Positions 32,308 through 42,391 are shown, numbered from the stretch's first letter. The stretch: 64,000 nucleotides of DNA from Eggerthellaceae bacterium (GCA_009782615.1 WRIS01000001.1:186001-250000); one strand, 5' to 3'. Notes: a model not told the origin generated them from the sequence alone. Numbers and translations are program-made.

Positions 32308-35222
32308 TATGCCTCAACAAACCCGATTGCATCGAGGACATCTCCGCAGCGCTCACATACGAACGCGTGGTTTTCGTTTCCGCCCAATACTCGATAGTTC
32401 CAGCAACGCGGGCACTTTTCATCGGGGGAAAGCCCAATTTCAACTGCCAAATCATCTGCTTCAGAAAAATCAACACGTGCCACAATGAAAAGTTCTTCAT
32501 ACAGGGGTGCTTCATAGGCTTCTAACACCTCAAGCATTGCCTTGGGTGCTTTCACCAAAACCGTCGCTTCTTGGCTCTTGTTGAGTCGTTTTTCGTTGCG
32601 TGCATCTTCAAGCGCCTTGGTAACCGCTTCACGAACCTCTAAAATCACCGCAAAATCACGCATGAGTGCGCTTGCGGATTCCGTCGAAACCTGCGGCAAG
32701 AAATCGCCATCATCGGGCCACCCTGCAAGCTGAACGTTCGAAAGATGACCGCCGTCTGCTTCATCTGCGCGCAAGCCTTGAGGATAGTTTTCCCAAACTT
32801 CATCAGTGGTGAAAGACAAAATCGGCGCCATAACCCGCACGAGTACTTCAAGGATATTCAAAAGCACCGTTTGAGCACTGCGACGCAGCAAAGAATCAGC
32901 AGCTTCGGAATAGAGCCTGTCCTTGCAAACATCCATATATATCGACGAAAGTTCGTTGATGGTATATTCATAAACGCTACGATACACCAGGTGAAACTTG
33001 TAATCTTTATAGGCTGCTTCGACCTCGTGAAGCAATTCTTGAATGCAAGTCATTGCCCAGCGGTCAATAACCGTGAGTTTATCCCAATCTTTTACCGCGT
33101 GGAGACGGTAGTCAAAATCGTTTAAGCTGCCCAACAAGAAGCGGTAGGTATTGCGAATACGACGATACGCTTCGCTGGTGCGTTGCAAAATTTCCTCACC
33201 AATGTTTACGTCTTGGGAATAATCAACACTCGCCACCCACAGGCGCAAAACATCGGCGCCACTTTGCTTCATCACATCAGCAGGGTCGATGCCGTTTCCA
33301 GCTGACTTCGACATCTTTCTGCCTTCGGCATCCATGGTGAATCCACAATGCATGACCGACTTATAAGGGGCAACACCATAAGCTCCCACGCTCGTCAGAA
33401 TAGACGATTGGAACCAGCCACGATGCTGGTCAGAGCCCTCCAAATACATATCAGCAGGGAATGTGAGTCCTTCATCGGCTCGGTAGCGGCACACGCTCGT
33501 GTGACTCACGCCACTTTCCCACCACACATCAAGAATATCCTTTTCAGGAATTAGTTCATTGCCCCCGCAACTCTCGCAGACAACGTGAGTGGGCACATAT
33601 TCTTGCGGGTTTTTCGTAAACCACGCATCAGCACCCTCGGTGCGGAATAGTTCGATAACCGCATCAAAGCTTTCCTCGTTTGCAACCGTTGCACCACACT
33701 GTGCGCATTTGAAAACAGGAATCGGCACACCCCACGAACGTTGGCGCGAAATACACCAGTCGGGACGGTCGGCAACCATCGAACCGATGCGATTAGAAGC
33801 CCATTCAGGAATCCAACGCACCTCTTCGGTGATAGAGCGCAGGGTTTTTTCGCGCAAATTAGTTTTGTCCATGGAGACAAACCATTGGTCGGTCGCCCGA
33901 AAGATTACGGGTTCATGGCAGCGCCAGCAATGCGGATAGCTGTGCTCAATCTTTTTTGCTGCAACAAGCATTCCCGTTTCGCGCAACCATTCGATGATGA
34001 CGGGGTTTGCCGCATCGGTATCAAGCCCGCTAAAGCGCCCCGCTTCATCGGTTAAACAGCCGTTATCGTCAACAGGCATGAGTATGGGCAAATCAAACTC
34101 AAGTGCCATGAGGTAGTCCTCTTGACCGTGACCAGGAGCCGTATGCACCGCACCCGTTCCTGTATCAAGAGACACATGGTCGCCGAAAACTATCTTTCCT
34201 GTAAGGTCTTGGCGAACAGGACAGGTATAGGTAGTTCCCAACAATTCCCGCCCTTTGACGCGCAGGGGTTTACCGTTCGCATCTTCTACCACGCGATAGT
34301 TTTCCCACGCAGCAACTTCGGCAACACTTTGTACCAATTCAGCAGCGACCAAGATGAGTTCTACGCCGCCCGTTTCGGCTCCCCCTTCACCATCCGCTTC
34401 GGCCTTCTTCGCTTCAACCAAGACATATTCTGCTTCGGGTGCTACGGTAACCGCCGTGTTACCCGGTAAGGTCCAGGGCGTTGTTGTCCAGATAAGCACA
34501 TACGCGGGAATCTTGCTGCCCGCTTCGCTGTCACCGCTGCCACCAGCTGCTTCGCTAACGCCCGCCGCCGCAAAGGCGCTCGGAAGCGCGTCGAGAGCAA
34601 ACTTCACATAGATTGAAGCAGACGATTCATCGCTATATTCGATTTCAGCTTCAGCAAGTGCTGTATGGCAGCGCTTGCACCAATGAATGGGCTTGCGTCC
34701 GCGATACAAAGATCCGTCTAAGTAAAGCTTTTTGAAAATCTCAACATTTCCCGCTTCGTAGGTGGGGACATAGGTAAGATAAGGGTGTTCCCAATCCCCG
34801 TTCACACCAAGGCGCTTAAAGCCTTCGCGCTGGATATCAACGTATTTTTCTGCCCATTCGCGGCAAAGACGACGCAAGGTTGGCTGGTCTATTTTCGCCA
34901 TTTTTTCAGATCCCAGTGTTACTTCCACCATATGTTCAATAGGCTGCCCGTGGCAATCCCACCCAGGAACGTAGGGTGTAAAATAGCCGCGCTGCGCATA
35001 GCTTTTGACCACGAAATCCTTGAGTATCTTGTTGAAAGCATGCCCAATATGAATAGGCCCGTTCGCATACGGCGGCCCATCGTGCAATACGAAGGGAGTC
35101 CCCTTTGCATTTTTCTCTAAAACCTTCCAATAGATTTCTTCTGCGTCCCACTTCGCAAGCCGTTTTGGCTCATTTTCGGGAAGGTTTGCCCGCATCGCAA
35201 AATTAGTTTGCGGCAAAATCAT
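32307..35222 (-). CDS. ileS: Isoleucyl-tRNA synthetase
   Basis: This class I aminoacyl-tRNA synthetase of 971 residues has the HIGH motif in DGPPYANGPIHIGHAFNK, the KMSKS motif in GRKMSKSAGNG, an editing (CP1) domain between about 190 and 400, and a C-terminal zinc finger (CPRCWNYR ... CERCGD). I chose the ATG at 35222, four bases after AAGGA, rather than the GTG at 35246. The CP1 insert holds an unusual Gly/Ala/Glu-rich stretch (SEAAGGSGDSEAGSK and KKAEADGEGGAETGG). No T-box leader is recognisable in the 170 bases upstream. Confidence 0.97.
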   Translation of the reverse strand: MILPQTNFAMRANLPENEPKRLAKWDAEEIYWKVLEKNAKGTPFVLHDGPPYANGPIHIGHAFNKILKDFVVKSYAQRGYFTPYVPGWDCHGQPIEHMVEVTLGSEKMAKIDQPTLRRLCREWAEKYVDIQREGFKRLGVNGDWEHPYLTYVPTYEAGNVEIFKKLYLDGSLYRGRKPIHWCKRCHTALAEAEIEYSDESSASIYVKFALDALPSAFAAAGVSEAAGGSGDSEAGSKIPAYVLIWTTTPWTLPGNTAVTVAPEAEYVLVEAKKAEADGEGGAETGGVELILVAAELVQSVAEVAAWENYRVVEDANGKPLRVKGRELLGTTYTCPVRQDLTGKIVFGDHVSLDTGTGAVHTAPGHGQEDYLMALEFDLPILMPVDDNGCLTDEAGRFSGLDTDAANPVIIEWLRETGMLVAAKKIEHSYPHCWRCHEPVIFRATDQWFVSMDKTNLREKTLRSITEEVRWIPEWASNRIGSMVADRPDWCISRQRSWGVPIPVFKCAQCGATVANEESFDAVIELFRTEGADAWFTKNPQEYVPTHVVCESCGGNELIPEKDILDVWWESGVSHTSVCRYRADEGLTFPADMYLEGSDQHRGWFQSSILTSVGAYGVAPYKSVMHCGFTMDAEGRKMSKSAGNGIDPADVMKQSGADVLRLWVASVDYSQDVNIGEEILQRTSEAYRRIRNTYRFLLGSLNDFDYRLHAVKDWDKLTVIDRWAMTCIQELLHEVEAAYKDYKFHLVYRSVYEYTINELSSIYMDVCKDRLYSEAADSLLRRSAQTVLLNILEVLVRVMAPILSFTTDEVWENYPQGLRADEADGGHLSNVQLAGWPDDGDFLPQVSTESASALMRDFAVILEVREAVTKALEDARNEKRLNKSQEATVLVKAPKAMLEVLEAYEAPLYEELFIVARVDFSEADDLAVEIGLSPDEKCPRCWNYRVLGGNENHAFVCERCGDVLDAIGFVEA

Positions 35223-35406
35223 GGTTTCCTTATAGCTTGTTCCCACGCTGCTTCAACGCCTTTCATAACTGCGTTTCAAATTTTTCTTTCAAACTGAATC
35301 ATTATAGGCGAAGAAAGGATGGATGTGGACGGTTCCTCACGGTATTTCCGTGTTGAATGTGTATACTGAAAAACCCTTGTAAATAATTAGCTTGGTTGGA
35401 GGAACC

Positions 35407-36279
35407 ATGAACTATGAGATAGTCACCGATTCCAGCAGTAATCTAGCTGAAGAGTACATCGAAACAAACAATCTGCACATCTTGCCTCTCACCTTCATCG
35501 TTGATGACGTGCAGTATCAAAGTTATCTTAAAGGTGAGCATACCGATTTGAAGCAATTCTATACCATGATGCGCGATGGCAAGGTGATAACCACTTCCCT
35601 TCCCAATTTAGCTGATTCTGAAAACCTGTTCCGCGAAATACTTACCAGTGGAAAAGACCTCATCTACATCGGTTTTTCGAGCGGTCTTTCAGGCTCATAC
35701 GAAGCACTCGAATTAATCCTTCGCAATCTTAAAGCTGAATTCCCCGAGCGTACCATCCTTTCGGTTGATACCCTTGCTGCATCAGGTGGGCAAGGTCTTT
35801 TGGTCTCGCTTGCCGTTGAAAAAGCTCAAGAAGGGCTTTCGATACAAGAACTTGCCGCGTGGGTTGAGGAAAATAAACTTAACATTGCCCACTGGTTTAC
35901 GGTGGAGGATTTAGTCTACCTTCTCAGGGGCGGTCGTGTTTCAAAAACAAGCGCTTGGGCAGGCACGATGCTCAACATCAAACCTGTTTTGCACGTGGAT
36001 GACGAAGGCCATCTTATTCCTGTTGAAAAAATTCGCGGACGCAAGAAAAGCCTTAACGCAATGGTTGACCGCGTGGGCGCTTCGGCTCTGTCGCCCCTGT
36101 CTGAACAGACCATGTTCATCAATCATGGCGATTGTTATGAAGATGCCGAATATGTCATGAATAAGATTCGTGAAGAATACGGTGTCAAAAACTTCGTTAT
36201 CAACTATATCGACCCCGTTATCGGCGCACACGCAGGGCCAGGTGTTCTCGCCTTGTTCTTCCTCGCGGAAAAACGCTAG
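35407..36279 (+). CDS. DegV family fatty-acid-binding protein
   Basis: This 290-residue protein has the DegV fold: N-terminal EIVTDSSSNLAEEY, the fatty-acid pocket motif YIGFSSGLSGSYEALEL, and VYLLRGGRVSKTSAWAGTMLNIKPVL. DegV (FakB-like) proteins bind fatty acids and present them to the kinase FakA for phosphorylation; no FakA is in the window. The ATG at 35407 follows GGAGGAACC, better than the upstream ATG-less frame start at 35392. It is divergent from ileS and convergent with the aminotransferase-like gene. Confidence 0.92.
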   Translation: MNYEIVTDSSSNLAEEYIETNNLHILPLTFIVDDVQYQSYLKGEHTDLKQFYTMMRDGKVITTSLPNLADSENLFREILTSGKDLIYIGFSSGLSGSYEALELILRNLKAEFPERTILSVDTLAASGGQGLLVSLAVEKAQEGLSIQELAAWVEENKLNIAHWFTVEDLVYLLRGGRVSKTSAWAGTMLNIKPVLHVDDEGHLIPVEKIRGRKKSLNAMVDRVGASALSPLSEQTMFINHGDCYEDAEYVMNKIREEYGVKNFVINYIDPVIGAHAGPGVLALFFLAEKR

Positions 36280-36311
36280 GCTTAGTTGAAACTCAGTTAA
36301 ATAGAATAAAT

Positions 36312-37442
36312 CTAGGGAAGAATAATCTCGCGAAGGGCACGCAGCAGCTTTTCGTTTTCTTCGCGCTTGCGCACCGCGACACAGAAATACTTACCGTTCA
36401 CAATACCAGGCATTCCTTTTAGTTTCTTTACGAGGAAACCTGCAACCTGTAAGCGGGACACCAATTCTTCGGTATTAGCAACCGCCAAATCGGTTGCCGC
36501 CCCTTTCTCGTACGAACACATAACGAAATTGCCTTCAGCAGGAAAGATGTGGATGCCAGGAATAAGGTTGAGCATGCACTGCATCCAAGGAATTTCCGTC
36601 TCAAGCAGTTCACGCGCATTTTCGATATGCTCTTCTTCGCTTCCTGCAATTTCAGCAATAACCTCGGCAAACATCGAAATACCCGAACAATCAAAGCAAT
36701 TATGCATAGAAACAATGGTTTCGGGGTGAGCCACGCAATAGCTGATAGGAACACCAGGCATCGCAAAGGAATGCACGAGCGAGCGCACGATAATAAGATT
36801 GCGATAGCGTTCGGTGAGAGAAACCATGCTTTCCCCGCCGAGGGTAAGCTCAATGAGACTTTCATCAACAATAACCCACTTGCAGCTTTCAAGGTAGCTC
36901 AAAAGCGTTGCCTTTGAAAGCAAGCGCGATGTTGGGTAGGTGGGGTTGGCAAGCACTGCCGCATCGAATTGCGTGCGGTTGCGTCGCGCCGTAGACGCAT
37001 CAGGCACCACAAAGGTATGGGGGTCTGACAGTTCAATCACCTTGTGACCCGCATTAAAAATCGCATTGAGATACCCAGGCATAGTGGGAACGCAGATGCC
37101 CACCACACACGGCTGGAAAGTCTGCGCAGCACAGCGTATCATTTCGTTGATTGACGTGCCGCACAAAAACGATTCTGGCTTCAATTCATAGCGGCGAGCA
37201 AGAATTGAGCGTAGCTTGCGCGCTTCGCGGTCGGGAGAAAACTCAAGCCCTCCATCAACGAGGGCGGTATGCATCGCTTTGAGAAAAGAAGGCGGTGTGC
37301 CTAAAGGATTGCTCGTCCCTGAAAAATCGAGCCACTTCAATTCGGTGCGAATATCATAAGGAAGATAGAGGGTTTGTTCAGGGATTACGGCTGCTGTTTT
37401 GCGGATTTCAGTACGTGCATTCAATACAAACGAAGCCGTCAT
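36312..37442 (-). CDS. Aminotransferase class I/II-like protein lacking the PLP lysine
   Basis: The fold is that of HisC/CobD-type PLP aminotransferases: DFSGTSNPLGTPPSFLKAM, SINEMIRCAAQTF, LANPTYPTSR, VIVDESLIEL and the C-terminal KYFCVAVRKREENEKLL are all in order over 376 residues. At the Schiff-base site, where CobD/HisC relatives have (R)S-L-T/S-K, the DNA reads VRSLVHSFAMPG, so Lys is replaced by His. The frame is intact and GGGGAAAGG precedes the ATG, so it is not a decayed gene. It may be a pseudo-enzyme, a PLP-binding sensor or use another lysine. It is convergent with degV. Confidence 0.8.
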   Translation of the reverse strand: MTASFVLNARTEIRKTAAVIPEQTLYLPYDIRTELKWLDFSGTSNPLGTPPSFLKAMHTALVDGGLEFSPDREARKLRSILARRYELKPESFLCGTSINEMIRCAAQTFQPCVVGICVPTMPGYLNAIFNAGHKVIELSDPHTFVVPDASTARRNRTQFDAAVLANPTYPTSRLLSKATLLSYLESCKWVIVDESLIELTLGGESMVSLTERYRNLIIVRSLVHSFAMPGVPISYCVAHPETIVSMHNCFDCSGISMFAEVIAEIAGSEEEHIENARELLETEIPWMQCMLNLIPGIHIFPAEGNFVMCSYEKGAATDLAVANTEELVSRLQVAGFLVKKLKGMPGIVNGKYFCVAVRKREENEKLLRALREIILP

Positions 37443-37569
37443 AGCTTGCCTTTCCCCTAATCCTTATCCGTCATTCCTCACGAGAAAATAGTGCCCTCAT
37501 GGGACTGAGGGAAGAACATCCTAGCATATATCACACAGAGCAAGCGCCACATGTTAGACTATTTCTACA

Positions 37570-38898
37570 ATGAATAAAACTTTTTCCGAAAACGGTGCAC
37601 CCCATAAAGAATTGACAGATTCTCACCTTCTCGAACCCTGGAATGGTCAGGCAATCCTCTTGCTTGACTTGGATGCCTTCTTCGCTGCCGTTGAACAGTT
37701 AGATCACCCCGCTTGGCGCGGAAAACCCGTCATCGTTGGTGGGGATGCCGACAAGCGCGGAGTCGTGTCGACAGCTTCCTACGAAGCGCGCGTCTTCGGA
37801 GTGCGCTCGGCAATGCCTTCATCGCAGGCGCGCTCCTTGTGTCCCGACGCCATCTGGACGTGTGGACATTTCGACCGCTATCGCGACCTGTCCAAGCGAG
37901 TTATGGATATACTCTACCTTGAAAGCCCCTTTATTCAGCAAGTAAGTATCGACGAAGCGTTTCTCGACATCACCCCTACTGCGCACAACACCGAACACCC
38001 CATCGCAATAGCCCAGCGTATTCAAAAAAATGTCGAGAAGCTGGGTATCACGTGCTCGATTGGTTTGGGAACTTCAAAAACCATTGCAAAGATAGCTTCT
38101 GACAGGGACAAACCGCGCGGGCTTACGGTTATTTATCCTGGGTGTGAGAAAGAATTCCTTGCTCCCCTCCCTGTTCGTGCTTTGAGCGGTATTGGAGCTG
38201 CGGCAGAGCGCGAACTCGCGCGGCACGGCATTGAGACCTTGGGAGGCCTTGCCGCAAGTGACCCGTCTCTTTTGCGTCGCCTTTTTGGTAAGAACGGACA
38301 CGTCATGCACATCCGCGCACAAGGTAAGGACAATTCCCCTGTTGAAAGCGAAAGCGACGTAAAGTCGATTTCCAATGAAATCACCTTTTCACAAGACCTG
38401 ACTACCTTTGAGGAAATCGAAGCAGCCCTTTCTTCCATTGCAGCAAAGGTGGGACGCAGATTGCGCATGAAGGGCCTACGTGCTCACACCTTAAGCCTTA
38501 AGGTTCGCTACGATGACAGAAGTCTGAAAAACATCCAACGGCGCCTTGAGCACAATACCGATGACGATTTATTTTTCACGCCTGTGCTCCTTTCGATGGT
38601 GCAAGAAGTCTGGAAACCAGGAATGCCTATTCGCCTTTTGGGCGTTGGTATGAGCGGCTTTGAGGAAGAAGCAGAACTTCAAGCCCGCCTTTTTGAAGTG
38701 GCCGCTGAAGAAGATGTTTCTTCATTTCGCGAGGAAAAGCCGCGCTTAAACGATGCTCAGAAGCGAAGTGACTTTTTGCGCGCAACCGATTCTGTGCGCG
38801 ATCGCTTCGGTGAAGATGCTATTCGCTTTGGGCATGAAATCACGACAAGAACACGCACCACGGGCTCAGGTGCAAAAAACCCCACCGACTATAAATAA
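37570..38898 (+). CDS. dinB: DNA polymerase IV (Y-family)
   Basis: This 442-residue translesion polymerase has the palm motifs ILLLDLDAFFAAVEQ (first metal-binding Asp), ARVFGVRSAMPSSQA and SIDEAFLDITPT (Asp-Glu), then the HhH region LSGIGAAAERELARHGI and the little-finger domain. DinB bypasses damaged bases without proofreading. The start ATG at 37570 has no obvious ribosome-binding site and is only about 10 bases past a possible -10 (TTAGACTAT), so the mRNA may be leaderless. No LexA box is seen upstream. It is divergent from the aminotransferase-like gene. Confidence 0.95.
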   Translation: MNKTFSENGAPHKELTDSHLLEPWNGQAILLLDLDAFFAAVEQLDHPAWRGKPVIVGGDADKRGVVSTASYEARVFGVRSAMPSSQARSLCPDAIWTCGHFDRYRDLSKRVMDILYLESPFIQQVSIDEAFLDITPTAHNTEHPIAIAQRIQKNVEKLGITCSIGLGTSKTIAKIASDRDKPRGLTVIYPGCEKEFLAPLPVRALSGIGAAAERELARHGIETLGGLAASDPSLLRRLFGKNGHVMHIRAQGKDNSPVESESDVKSISNEITFSQDLTTFEEIEAALSSIAAKVGRRLRMKGLRAHTLSLKVRYDDRSLKNIQRRLEHNTDDDLFFTPVLLSMVQEVWKPGMPIRLLGVGMSGFEEEAELQARLFEVAAEEDVSSFREEKPRLNDAQKRSDFLRATDSVRDRFGEDAIRFGHEITTRTRTTGSGAKNPTDYK

Positions 38899-38988
38899 GA
38901 AAGCAGTGAAGCGCACGAAGATTCGCAGAATCTGAGTAGCGAAACGGATGAACTGAGACCCCTTCGGTAGTGACCGTTCTTCCGCCTT

Positions 38989-40050
38989 TTAATTAAACTT
39001 GAAAATCTTTTGGACAACGCGATACCCCGCAAGCCCCAGACGACGCCCCGTTTTTCCAGGAATATTCGAAGCCCGATTGACCGCACGGCGACGCAGCCGC
39101 TTATAAAGCAAGGGGTCTTTCGCCTTGAGGTATTCCCAAATCTCTTGCCGCTTACTTTCAGAATCATCGGCATTTTGAATCCGCAAGAAGATAGAACAAA
39201 TGCCCATCATCATCGCGAGATAACTTTCCATATAGGCAGCAAGTTTTTTCTCGGGCACTTCTTCGGGAAGCTTCACGGCATCAATCATGATGCGGGTGAT
39301 GCGAAGCTGTTGGTCGATGCGCGAAACCATTACCCCTTCAGTAACGCTTTGCCCTTCGCGCCCGATGAAGTACCGATACATATCGACATCAAGGTAATAC
39401 ACCGTTTTAACCTGCGGGAGCGGGACATAGACGAAGATATTGTCCACGTAAAAACAATGCCTTGGCAGTTCCAGCCCCAGTTCTTTCAAAAGTTCCGTGC
39501 GATAAATCACCGAATGCATCAAAAGATTTTGGCTTTGGGAAAAGCGCCCTATATCGCCCCACCCAAATTCACGTTCCACGGGCAATACCTTGTGATAGCG
39601 GATAGTCGTTTGCTTGTTTTCGTGCACCTTTTCATAAACATAGTTAGCTATCACAAGATCGGTAGGCGTTTTACGCTCAACCTGACTACGCAGGTAGTGC
39701 ATGACTTTTTCTGCAGCGCCCACATCAAGCCAGTCGTCAGAATCAACGACCTTGAAGTAGAGCCCGTTTGCCGCAGCAAGACCGGCGTTCACTGCTGAGC
39801 CGTGCCCCCCGTTTTCTTGGTGGATTGCCGTTATAGTGGCGGGATGCACTGCGTGCCATTCGTCAGCTTTTTGGCGGGTGTTATCCTTTTGAGACCCATC
39901 GTTGACGATGATAATTTCGATATCGTCCCCGCACGCCAAAATGGACTCAATAGAAACATCCATATAGGCTGCCGAATTGTAACAAGGAATAATAAAGGAT
40001 ATCGTTTTCAATGTTGGTGCTTTCGCTTTTGCAGAGGTCAAGAAGAACAA
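38989..40050 (-). CDS. Glycosyltransferase family 2 protein
   Basis: This 353-residue GT-A glycosyltransferase has ISFIIPCYNSAAYMDVSIES, the nucleotide-binding IIIVNDGSQKDNT, and the metal-binding VVDSDDWLD (DxD-like). No membrane helix is apparent. It is encoded directly after UDP-galactopyranose mutase, overlapping it by 13 bp, so UDP-galactofuranose could be its donor; this is inference. The start is uncertain: TTG at 40050 is used, but another TTG 12 codons on (LKTISFII) is also possible. Confidence 0.85.
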   Translation of the reverse strand: MFFLTSAKAKAPTLKTISFIIPCYNSAAYMDVSIESILACGDDIEIIIVNDGSQKDNTRQKADEWHAVHPATITAIHQENGGHGSAVNAGLAAANGLYFKVVDSDDWLDVGAAEKVMHYLRSQVERKTPTDLVIANYVYEKVHENKQTTIRYHKVLPVEREFGWGDIGRFSQSQNLLMHSVIYRTELLKELGLELPRHCFYVDNIFVYVPLPQVKTVYYLDVDMYRYFIGREGQSVTEGVMVSRIDQQLRITRIMIDAVKLPEEVPEKKLAAYMESYLAMMMGICSIFLRIQNADDSESKRQEIWEYLKAKDPLLYKRLRRRAVNRASNIPGKTGRRLGLAGYRVVQKIFKFN

Positions 40051-41255
40051 AGCTTATCGGACAAATCAAGCGCTCGACTGATGATTTGGTCCATGTTGTA
40101 GTAGCGGTATTCTGCCAGCCGCCCAATCAGATAGAAATTATCAAGATTGCGCGTAAGCTGCAAATACTTTTCATAGTGCGCCTGATTCTTTTCGTTGATA
40201 ATCGCATAATAAGGGATTTGCGTTTTCGGATCTTCGTAAGCGTGTGAATATTCCTTCATGATGGTCGTGCCATCACAAATCTGCCCCGTCAAATGTTTAA
40301 ATTCGGTAATGCGGGTGTAGTCCTCGCTTACCGTGAAATTGACGGTGCCACACGGGTAGGCATAATCGCAATCGTAGGTTTCATACTTGAAATCAAGGCT
40401 TCGATACGGAAGACGCCCAAAGCGAGAAAGGAACAGTTCGTCAAGCGGTCCCGTGTAGATAATGGGACTGGTAAAAGAAACACCCTTGATATCGATGCTT
40501 TCCAGCGGCGCATTTTCGCCATTTTCTTCAAATTCCAGCTCAAAGACACTTTCCGCATCAACCTCAAGACAGATGTCGATATTGGGATGGTCAAGCATGT
40601 TTTCAAAAAGCGGCGTATAGCCTGCCTCGGGCATTCCTTGATAGGTATCTTGGAAATAGCGATTGTCGCGTGAAACGAACACAGGCACGCGCGCGGTAAC
40701 GCTCGGGTCAACTTCTTCAGGGGTCACGCCCCACTGTTTTTGAGTGTAGTACAAAAATACGTTGTCGTAGACGAAATCAGCGATTTCTGCCAGTTCAGCA
40801 TCGTTGTTGCTGCGCAGTTCGTTGATAGTCACCTTGCGTTCATCACCAAAGGTCGCGATAAGTTTTTCAATACGAGCCGCTGCCTCTTCCTTGCCAAAGA
40901 CTATTTCCATCGAATTTTTATTGAACGGAACAGGCATATAAGTGCCGTGCAAATCCGCCAAAACCTCATGTTCATAATAGCGCCATTCGGTAAAGCGGTT
41001 GATGTAGTCGAAAGCACGCTTGTCGTTGGTATGGAAGATGTGGGGGCCGTAGCGGTGTATCAAAATGTCAGCATCGTCGAATTCGTCATACATATTCCCC
41101 GCAATATGAGAGCGCTTTTCCAAGATGAGCACCCGCGCATCTTTGCGTTCGGCAAGTTCACGTGCAACAACGCTTCCCGCAAAGCCACTACCAACCACAA
41201 CCGCGTCGTAATCAGAAATCTTGACGTCTTTGAAGCTGCGTTCCTGCACACCCAT
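40038..41255 (-). CDS. glf: UDP-galactopyranose mutase
   Basis: This FAD enzyme of 405 residues converts UDP-galactopyranose to UDP-galactofuranose for cell-surface glycans. The N-terminal Rossmann motif VVVGSGFAGSVVARELAE, the GNMYDEFDDADILIHRYGPHIFHT block and the C-terminal RLAEYRYYNMDQIISRALDL are diagnostic. The gene and the GT2 gene form a two-gene unit. No further galactan or capsule genes are nearby, so the glycan is unknown. Confidence 0.94.
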   Translation of the reverse strand: MGVQERSFKDVKISDYDAVVVGSGFAGSVVARELAERKDARVLILEKRSHIAGNMYDEFDDADILIHRYGPHIFHTNDKRAFDYINRFTEWRYYEHEVLADLHGTYMPVPFNKNSMEIVFGKEEAAARIEKLIATFGDERKVTINELRSNNDAELAEIADFVYDNVFLYYTQKQWGVTPEEVDPSVTARVPVFVSRDNRYFQDTYQGMPEAGYTPLFENMLDHPNIDICLEVDAESVFELEFEENGENAPLESIDIKGVSFTSPIIYTGPLDELFLSRFGRLPYRSLDFKYETYDCDYAYPCGTVNFTVSEDYTRITEFKHLTGQICDGTTIMKEYSHAYEDPKTQIPYYAIINEKNQAHYEKYLQLTRNLDNFYLIGRLAEYRYYNMDQIISRALDLSDKLCSS

Positions 41256-41386
41256 GTTTTCCTACCTTATGAATAATCGAATTGAGACAACTGCGGACAA
41301 TATCATGCCGAGTTGCATTTTACCGTGCAACGCTTCGGGCTGTATGGATTATCATATAATTCAAACAACTATACGAAAGGATAAAC

Positions 41387-42382
41387 ATGAGCACTTTTCT
41401 CAACTCCATTCTCGCCCGTGCAAAGTCCGACAAACAAACCATTGTTTTGCCTGAAGGCGACGATACCCGCACCTTAGAAGCCGCTGAAACAATACTGCGT
41501 GAAGGCATTGCTCACTTGATTATCTTAGGCGATGCAGGAAATATTGCCGCAAGCCCTTACGAACTTGCCGACGCACGCATTATCGACCCGCGCACGGCAG
41601 ACAACCGCGAAGAGCTGGCAGAAATTCTCTATGACCTGCGAAAAGAAAAAGGGTTGAGCAAAGAGGATGCTTTAGCGCTGATGGATGACGTGCTCTATTA
41701 CGGAGTAATGCTCGTGAAAACAGGGGCTGCTAACGGCATGGTCGCTGGTGCAAGCCATTCCACGGGCGACGTTTTACGTCCTTGTTTGCAAATCTTGAAA
41801 ACCGCACCAGGTATCAAATTGGTCAGCGCCTTTTTTGTCATGGTTGTTCCCGATTGCGCATACGGCGAAGATGGCATCTTCATCTTTGCTGATTCGGGGC
41901 TCGAAGTACAGCCCGACGCCGAACGGCTCGCTCACATTGCCCTCAGTTCTGCAAAATCATGGGAAACTTTGGTTGGAACCGAACCAGTTGTTGCCATGCT
42001 TTCCCATTCAAGCTATGGGTCGGCTAAAAACAACGATGCCAACAAGGTCATTGAAGCAACGGCGATTGCAAAAGAACTGGCGCCCGACCTTGCTCTTGAC
42101 GGCGAATTGCAACTTGATGCCGCTATCGTGCCTTCTGTTGGCGCGTCAAAAGCACCTGAGTCGAGTGTTGCAGGAAAAGCAAACGTGTTGGTGTTTCCCG
42201 ACCTTGACGCGGGCAACATCGGCTATAAGCTTACCCAGCGCTTGGCAAAAGCTGATGCGTACGGTCCTATCACGCAAGGGATTGCCGCGCCCGTCAACGA
42301 CCTTTCTCGCGGTTGCACCGCAGAAGACATCGTAGGGGTCATCGGAATCACCTGCGTGCAAGCCCTCGCAAGCAAGGCATAA
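41387..42382 (+). CDS. pta: Phosphate acetyltransferase
   Basis: Pta converts acetyl-CoA and phosphate to acetyl phosphate. The 331-residue short form has the PTA/PTB domain only: QTIVLPEGDDTRTLEAAE at the N terminus, MVAGASHSTGDVLRP, and the C-terminal VLVFPDLDAGNIGYKLTQRLAKADAYGPITQG. The ATG follows AAAGGATAAAC. Perfect TATAAT lies at 41355-41360 with a weak -35. It is convergent with ackA, so the two are transcribed separately, unlike the common operon. Confidence 0.96.
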   Translation: MSTFLNSILARAKSDKQTIVLPEGDDTRTLEAAETILREGIAHLIILGDAGNIAASPYELADARIIDPRTADNREELAEILYDLRKEKGLSKEDALALMDDVLYYGVMLVKTGAANGMVAGASHSTGDVLRPCLQILKTAPGIKLVSAFFVMVVPDCAYGEDGIFIFADSGLEVQPDAERLAHIALSSAKSWETLVGTEPVVAMLSHSSYGSAKNNDANKVIEATAIAKELAPDLALDGELQLDAAIVPSVGASKAPESSVAGKANVLVFPDLDAGNIGYKLTQRLAKADAYGPITQGIAAPVNDLSRGCTAEDIVGVIGITCVQALASKA

Positions 42383-42391
42383 GGCAAACCA

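Noticed and set aside
32732-32745. TGAACGTTCGA inside ileS as an SOS box
   Set aside because: The two halves have no 4-base spacer and the site is deep in a coding region.
35223-35406. T-box leader for ileS
   Set aside because: Only about 170 bases are available and no T-box motif (AGGGTGGnACCGCG type) or matching specifier stem was found.
37443-37569. LexA box before dinB
   Set aside because: No GAAC-N4-GTTC-like sequence occurs in the interval, so SOS control of dinB is not supported here.
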